Source of the DNA: Variovorax sp. J22G73
GTDB taxonomy: Bacteria; Pseudomonadota; Gammaproteobacteria; Burkholderiales; Burkholderiaceae_C
NCBI RefSeq assembly: GCF_030317035.1
Contig: NZ_JASZYK010000012.1
Coordinates: forward strand, 124,001-188,000
Length of the DNA: 64,000 bases
Direction: 5' to 3'
The position numbers and the translations under genes were made by a program. The notes below the pieces were generated by a model. That model searched no databases. It was not told where the DNA came from and was given only the letters and a program-made list of their open reading frames with translations. Shown piece after piece: positions 60,537 through 64,000 of the stretch (position 1 is the first letter of the stretch; each line of letters opens with the position of its first letter).

Positions 60537-62045
60537 TCAGGACTGCGATTGAGTCTGTGACTGCGACGGTGCCAGCTCAGGCATCGCCGCGAGTTCGGGC
60601 ATCGGCGCCAGTGGCGCAGCTTCGGCCGGCGCCGCATCGACAGGCTCGGCCACGGGCACGCCGATTTCGCTGGCCACCACCATCGTCGGCGCGCTGCCGG
60701 GGCGTTGCTCGGTGATCACGCGGTGGATGAACTGCAGCTTGCCCACCGCCGCGCGCGGCAGCACGAATGGGTAGTAGTCGGGCTGGCCCATGCTGCGCGA
60801 CAGCTCGTTGAGCACGTTGGTCAGCAGCACCCAGCCGTTGATGAAGTCCAGGAACTTGCCCGCGTCGGGGTGGTCCGGCTGCCACAGGTCGTCCAGCGTG
60901 AACAGGTCGCTGGTGAGTTCGACGTTGGTGGCGTCGACGCCGAAGCTCATCGCGGTGTCGGCCGTGTCGGCCATGTGCAGGTAGTGGGCCCAGGTCTCGG
61001 CCCAGTCCTCCCACGGGTGGGTGCTGGCGTAGCTGCTCACGTAGCGGTCGGCCCAGTCGGGCGGCGGGCCCTGTTCGTAGTGGGTCTGCAGCGCGGCGGC
61101 GTAGTCGGCGCGGTCGTCGCCGAAGAGCGCGCGGAAGTCGTCGATCCACGGCGTGGGCAGCACCAGCAGGTCCCAGTAGTAGTGGCCGATCTCGTGGCGG
61201 AAGTGGCCCAGCAGCGTGCGGTAGGGCTCGCGCATCTCGGCGCGGATGCGCTCGCGCACGGCGTCCTCGGCCTCCTCCGCGTTCAGCGTGATCACGCCGT
61301 CGTCGTGGCCCGTCATCACGTGCGGGGCGCCGGGCATGTTGCTCAAGAAGTCGAAGGCCAGGCCGTGCACCGGGTCGGCATGGCGGCTCACCACCGGCAG
61401 GCCCAGCGCGAGCAGTTGCGAGATGAGCCGGCGCTTGGCCTGCTCCAGCTTGCCCCAGAACACGCCGTTGACCTCCTGCGACAGGTCGGGAATGGTACGC
61501 GTCACGCTGCACGCCAGGCAGTAGCCCGGCGCCAGGCCGTGCACGTCGGCGGGCAGCGCCTGGCCGTCGCGCGCGGCGGGCACCATCCAGCTGCAGGCCG
61601 CGGCGGTCATGAGGTTGGCGCAGCGCCGGTAGATGGGGCCTTGCGCGTCGCCGAACACGGTGAAGGTGTCGGGCGGCACGCCCTCGCCCTGCGCGGGCGC
61701 CAGCGGCATCACGCCGAGGCGGTCGGCCACATAGCCCAGCGGCGTCTGGCAGGCCAGGCACTGGCTGTTGCGCAGGAACACGGGGCGCCCGCACTGGCAG
61801 CGGTAGCTGCGGCTGAGCGTGGGGGCCGCGAGCTCGGCGGCGAGCGTGGGGACGGCTTCGGGGGTGCCGAGGTCTGGCGCAGCGCTTTGTGCACCACTCT
61901 GTGCAGTGCCTTGCGCGGCGTCTTGTGCCTGGGCGACTTGTTCGTTCACTGGGGAGTCCATTTGTTGTATCGGTCTTGGCGCGGAGGGTTGACGCGGAGG
62001 GGACAGCCGCTGCATTGTGCGATTCGACACCGCGTCCTCCGCCAT
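60537..62045 (-). CDS. Zinc-ribbon putative metallopeptidase (Peptidase_Mx-like)
   Basis: About 502 residues. After a low-complexity, disordered-looking Gln/Ala/Pro-rich N-terminus, a zinc ribbon CQCGRPVFLRNSQCLACQTPLG (CxCx11-12CxxC) is followed by more Cys pairs and a domain carrying HEIGHYYW, a metal-binding HExxH motif, with WEDWAETWAHYLHM (helical Glu ligand) downstream. It ends in a Ser/Gln repeat. No signal peptide. Starts at 62045, 62015 or 61961 are possible. Divergent from the DHA2 exporter. Confidence 0.82.
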   Translation of the reverse strand: MAEDAVSNRTMQRLSPPRQPSAPRPIQQMDSPVNEQVAQAQDAAQGTAQSGAQSAAPDLGTPEAVPTLAAELAAPTLSRSYRCQCGRPVFLRNSQCLACQTPLGYVADRLGVMPLAPAQGEGVPPDTFTVFGDAQGPIYRRCANLMTAAACSWMVPAARDGQALPADVHGLAPGYCLACSVTRTIPDLSQEVNGVFWGKLEQAKRRLISQLLALGLPVVSRHADPVHGLAFDFLSNMPGAPHVMTGHDDGVITLNAEEAEDAVRERIRAEMREPYRTLLGHFRHEIGHYYWDLLVLPTPWIDDFRALFGDDRADYAAALQTHYEQGPPPDWADRYVSSYASTHPWEDWAETWAHYLHMADTADTAMSFGVDATNVELTSDLFTLDDLWQPDHPDAGKFLDFINGWVLLTNVLNELSRSMGQPDYYPFVLPRAAVGKLQFIHRVITEQRPGSAPTMVVASEIGVPVAEPVDAAPAEAAPLAPMPELAAMPELAPSQSQTQSQS

Positions 62046-62097
62046 GCAATCGCCGATATGCTTGTAGGACGACGGACCTGAGACATTCCGCCGCCCC

Positions 62098-63618
62098 ATG
62101 ACCTCCCCACGAACTCCCCAAGCCGCGACCACGCCGGCCCCGCCCTCCATCGGCACGCTGCGCGAACGCTATGGCGAGCGCTACCGCTGGTACCTGCTGC
62201 TGTCGGTCATGGTGGGGACGATGGCGTCGATCATGTCCTCGACCATCGTCAACGTGGCCATCCCCGGCATGAGCCACCACTTCTCGCTCGGCCAGGAGCG
62301 CGCGCAGTGGGTGAGCTCGGGCTTCATGGTGGCGATGACGGTGTCGATGCTCACCACCCCCTGGCTGCTGTCGCGCTACGGCTACCGGCGCACCTATGTC
62401 GGCACCATGCTGTTGCTGCTGCTGGGCGGCATCGTGGGCGGGCTGGCCAACAACTTCTCGCTGGTGCTGCTCGCGCGCGTGGCCGAGGGGCTGGCGGCGG
62501 GCGTGGTGCAGCCCATACCGGCCATCATCATCCTGCGCGCCTTCGAGCCCCACGAGCAGGGGCGCGCGAGCGGCATCTTCGGCATGGGCGTGGTGCTGGC
62601 GCCGGCCATCGGGCCGAGCATCGGCGGGGTGCTGGTCGACCTGTTCGGCTGGCGCTCGATCTTCTTCATGGTGGTGCCCTTCTGCCTGGCGTCGCTGTAC
62701 CTGGCCTACAAGTTCGTGCCCAAGACGGCGCCGGGCGGCGTGGCCGCGGTGCGCGGCAGCGGGCTCGACGCGCGCGGGCTGGCGCTGGGCACGGTGGGCA
62801 CGCTGTGCCTGCTGAACGGGCTGGTGGCGCTGCGTGGCGATTCGCCGCTGCAAGCGGGCCTGCTGCTGGCGGGCGCGCTGGCGGCCTTCGGCGCGTTCGT
62901 GTGGTGGCAGCGCCGGCTCGCGGCCTCGGGCGGCACGCCGCTGATGAACCTGGCGCTGTTCCAGTACCGGCAGTTCGCCATGGGCAGCGTGGTGGCCTTC
63001 ATCTATGGGACGGCGCTGTTCGGCTCCACCTACCTGCTGCCGGTGTACATGCAGGTGGGGCTGCAGCTGTCGGCCTCGCACGTGGGCACCATCCTGCTGC
63101 CGGCGGGCTTCGTGCTGGCGATCACCATCGCGGGCGTGGGCCGGCTGGCCGACCGGCACCCGACGTGGCTGCTGGTGACCATCGGCCTGGCGCTGCTGGC
63201 GGCCTCCTTCGCGCTGATGATGGTGCTGCGCCTGGACAGCGCGCTGTGGCTGCTGGTGGCCTTCGCGATCATCGGGCGCATCGGGCTCGGCTTCATCCTG
63301 CCGTCGCTCAACCTGGGCTCGATGCGGCCGCTGGCCAAGCCGCTGATTCCGCAGGGCGCGAGCGCCATCAACTTCGTGCGCATGCTGGGCGGCGCGGCCG
63401 GCGTGAGCCTGTGCGCCATCGTGCTCGAGTGGCGGCTGGCCGCGCACGGCGATTCGCTGGCCAACCCCATGACCAGCCCGGCCCGGCTGGCCGCCTTCGA
63501 CGAGGTGTTCGCGATGCTGGCGGGGCTGTGCGCGCTGGCCATCTGCGCGGCGTGGCAGCTGCGCACGCGGCCCTCCGAACTCGGCAAGGCCGAAGCGCCG
63601 GTGCGCAACACGGGGTAA
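62098..63618 (+). CDS. DHA2-family MFS efflux transporter (EmrB/QacA-like)
   Basis: A 506-residue, 14-helix drug:H+ antiporter. MASIMSSTIVNVAIPGMSHHF opens helix 1, LLSRYGYRRTYV is motif A, and GVVLAPAIGPSIGGVLVDLFGWRSIFF is motif C. Helices continue to residue about 490. No partner adaptor (EmrA-like) or TetR is adjacent. ATG at 62098 lies 53 bp from the divergent metallopeptidase start. Confidence 0.9.
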   Translation: MTSPRTPQAATTPAPPSIGTLRERYGERYRWYLLLSVMVGTMASIMSSTIVNVAIPGMSHHFSLGQERAQWVSSGFMVAMTVSMLTTPWLLSRYGYRRTYVGTMLLLLLGGIVGGLANNFSLVLLARVAEGLAAGVVQPIPAIIILRAFEPHEQGRASGIFGMGVVLAPAIGPSIGGVLVDLFGWRSIFFMVVPFCLASLYLAYKFVPKTAPGGVAAVRGSGLDARGLALGTVGTLCLLNGLVALRGDSPLQAGLLLAGALAAFGAFVWWQRRLAASGGTPLMNLALFQYRQFAMGSVVAFIYGTALFGSTYLLPVYMQVGLQLSASHVGTILLPAGFVLAITIAGVGRLADRHPTWLLVTIGLALLAASFALMMVLRLDSALWLLVAFAIIGRIGLGFILPSLNLGSMRPLAKPLIPQGASAINFVRMLGGAAGVSLCAIVLEWRLAAHGDSLANPMTSPARLAAFDEVFAMLAGLCALAICAAWQLRTRPSELGKAEAPVRNTG

Positions 63619-63671
63619 ACCCCGGCGGCGGAAGCGGGGACTTTCGCATTCAATTGTTATCAGTTGTATCC

Positions 63672-63684
63672 ATCTGGTCCAGAT
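63672..63684. promoter_or_regulatory. Perfect palindrome upstream of the solute-binding gene
   Basis: ATCTGG-T-CCAGAT is a perfect 6+6 inverted repeat, 16 bp before the ATG of the next gene, in an AT-rich stretch. It could be an operator covering the start site of that transcript. Confidence 0.45.
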
Positions 63685-63700
63685 AGCAATCGGGTTCCCC

Positions 63701-64000
63701 ATGCACCGCAGAAACTTCATCGCCGCCACGGCCACGGCCGCGGCCGTGGCCGGCCTTGGCCCGCTCGCTCCGCTCTCCTGTGCCCTGGCGGCGGAGAACG
63801 GCGTTACCGACACCGAGATCGTGCTTGGCCACACCGGCATCCTGAGCGGCCCGCTGGGCGCGCCCATCAAGGTGGTGATGGCCGGCGCGGGGCTGGCCTT
63901 CGACGCGGTCAACGCGCAGGGCGGGCTCTCGGGCCGCAAGATCAGGCTGGTGTCGCTCGACGACGAACTGGTGCCCGAGAAGGCCGTGGCCAACTACGAG
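63701..64000 (+). CDS. ABC-type branched-chain solute-binding protein, 5' part
   Basis: The first 100 codons of a periplasmic binding protein; the gene runs off the window. MHRRNFIAATATAAAVAGLG is a twin-arginine-like signal. ENGVTDTEIVLGHTGILSGPLGAPIKVVMAGAGLAFDAVNAQGGLSGRKIRLVSLDDELVPEKAV shows the Peripla_BP_6 (LIV-type) start: the ITDTEIVLG-like strand, GLAFDAVNAQGGLSGR and the DDELVPEKAV loop. It would bind an amino acid or aromatic acid for an ABC importer. Confidence 0.88.
   Translation, partial: MHRRNFIAATATAAAVAGLGPLAPLSCALAAENGVTDTEIVLGHTGILSGPLGAPIKVVMAGAGLAFDAVNAQGGLSGRKIRLVSLDDELVPEKAVANYE

Noticed and set aside
60577..63993. 1138-aa minus-strand ORF across the DHA2 exporter and metallopeptidase
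   Set aside because: It is antisense to the exporter and out of frame with the metallopeptidase; translation is Arg/His/Gln-rich noise.

Overview
The window is high-GC chromosomal DNA from a betaproteobacterium of the Burkholderiales, most likely a Comamonadaceae member close to Variovorax. This placement is inferred from gene content and order, not from a database search. The main markers are argS–SPOR–dsbA, pgpA–cinA, a Bug/TTT solute-binding protein beside a family III CoA-transferase, a LysR/DUF2917 divergent pair, a PPi-type phosphofructokinase and lptA–lptB–rpoN. I saw no rRNA, tRNA, CRISPR array, insertion sequence or prophage. Genes are densely packed, with many ATGA start/stop overlaps.

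Layout. 1–9.3 kb: gene tail, DUF3053 lipoprotein, DHA2-type exporter, pgpA–pncC, NTF2-like and GNAT proteins, a 12-TM MFS protein, an UPF0149/SEC-C protein, an FMN glutamate-synthase-like protein and a kinase-like protein. 9.4–23.7 kb (minus strand): a Tad/Flp pilus locus. In transcription order it runs Flp pilin, TadG-like, TadE-like, a periplasmic unknown, a second Flp-type pilin, CpaB, secretin, FHA–TadA ATPase, TadB, TadC, DUF192, TadE, and a polytopic spermidine-synthase-like protein. An AraC regulator lies just upstream on the same strand. An array of 11-bp repeats sits between it and the flp promoter. No prepilin peptidase, TadZ/CpaE or TadD is present.

25–41 kb: orphan PIN protein, adhesin-E-like protein, THUMP methyltransferase, hybrid histidine kinase, cytochrome b561–YceI–YceI, LysE exporter, lipid-handling/envelope genes (PLD-type cardiolipin synthase, rpoN, lptB, lptA), dsbA–SPOR–argS, and a PsiF-repeat protein. 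41–47 kb: a catabolic operon (HMG-CoA-lyase-like, CoA-transferase, Bug binding protein) facing an IclR regulator. Their shared intergenic region carries two matched operator-like sites exactly 20 bp apart, placed on a near-consensus promoter. 47–64 kb: a REP-like element, an aminotransferase, malate synthase G, a DUF1016/YhcG nuclease (likely acquired), a paralog of the first 12-TM MFS protein, a two-gene conserved unknown, a fasciclin lipoprotein, LysR/DUF2917, thiolase–enoyl-CoA hydratase, PPi-phosphofructokinase plus a CWC protein, a zinc-ribbon metallopeptidase, a DHA2 exporter, and the 5' end of an ABC solute-binding protein.

The genes mostly serve envelope biogenesis, secretion/pilus assembly, and acyl-CoA/organic-acid catabolism (HMG-type lyase, thiolase, hydratase, malate synthase), which suits a soil or plant-associated heterotroph. 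The strongest candidates for something not well described are the Tad locus architecture with its helically phased repeat array, the IclR dual-operator control region, and the conserved unknown pair at 53.4–54.4 kb.
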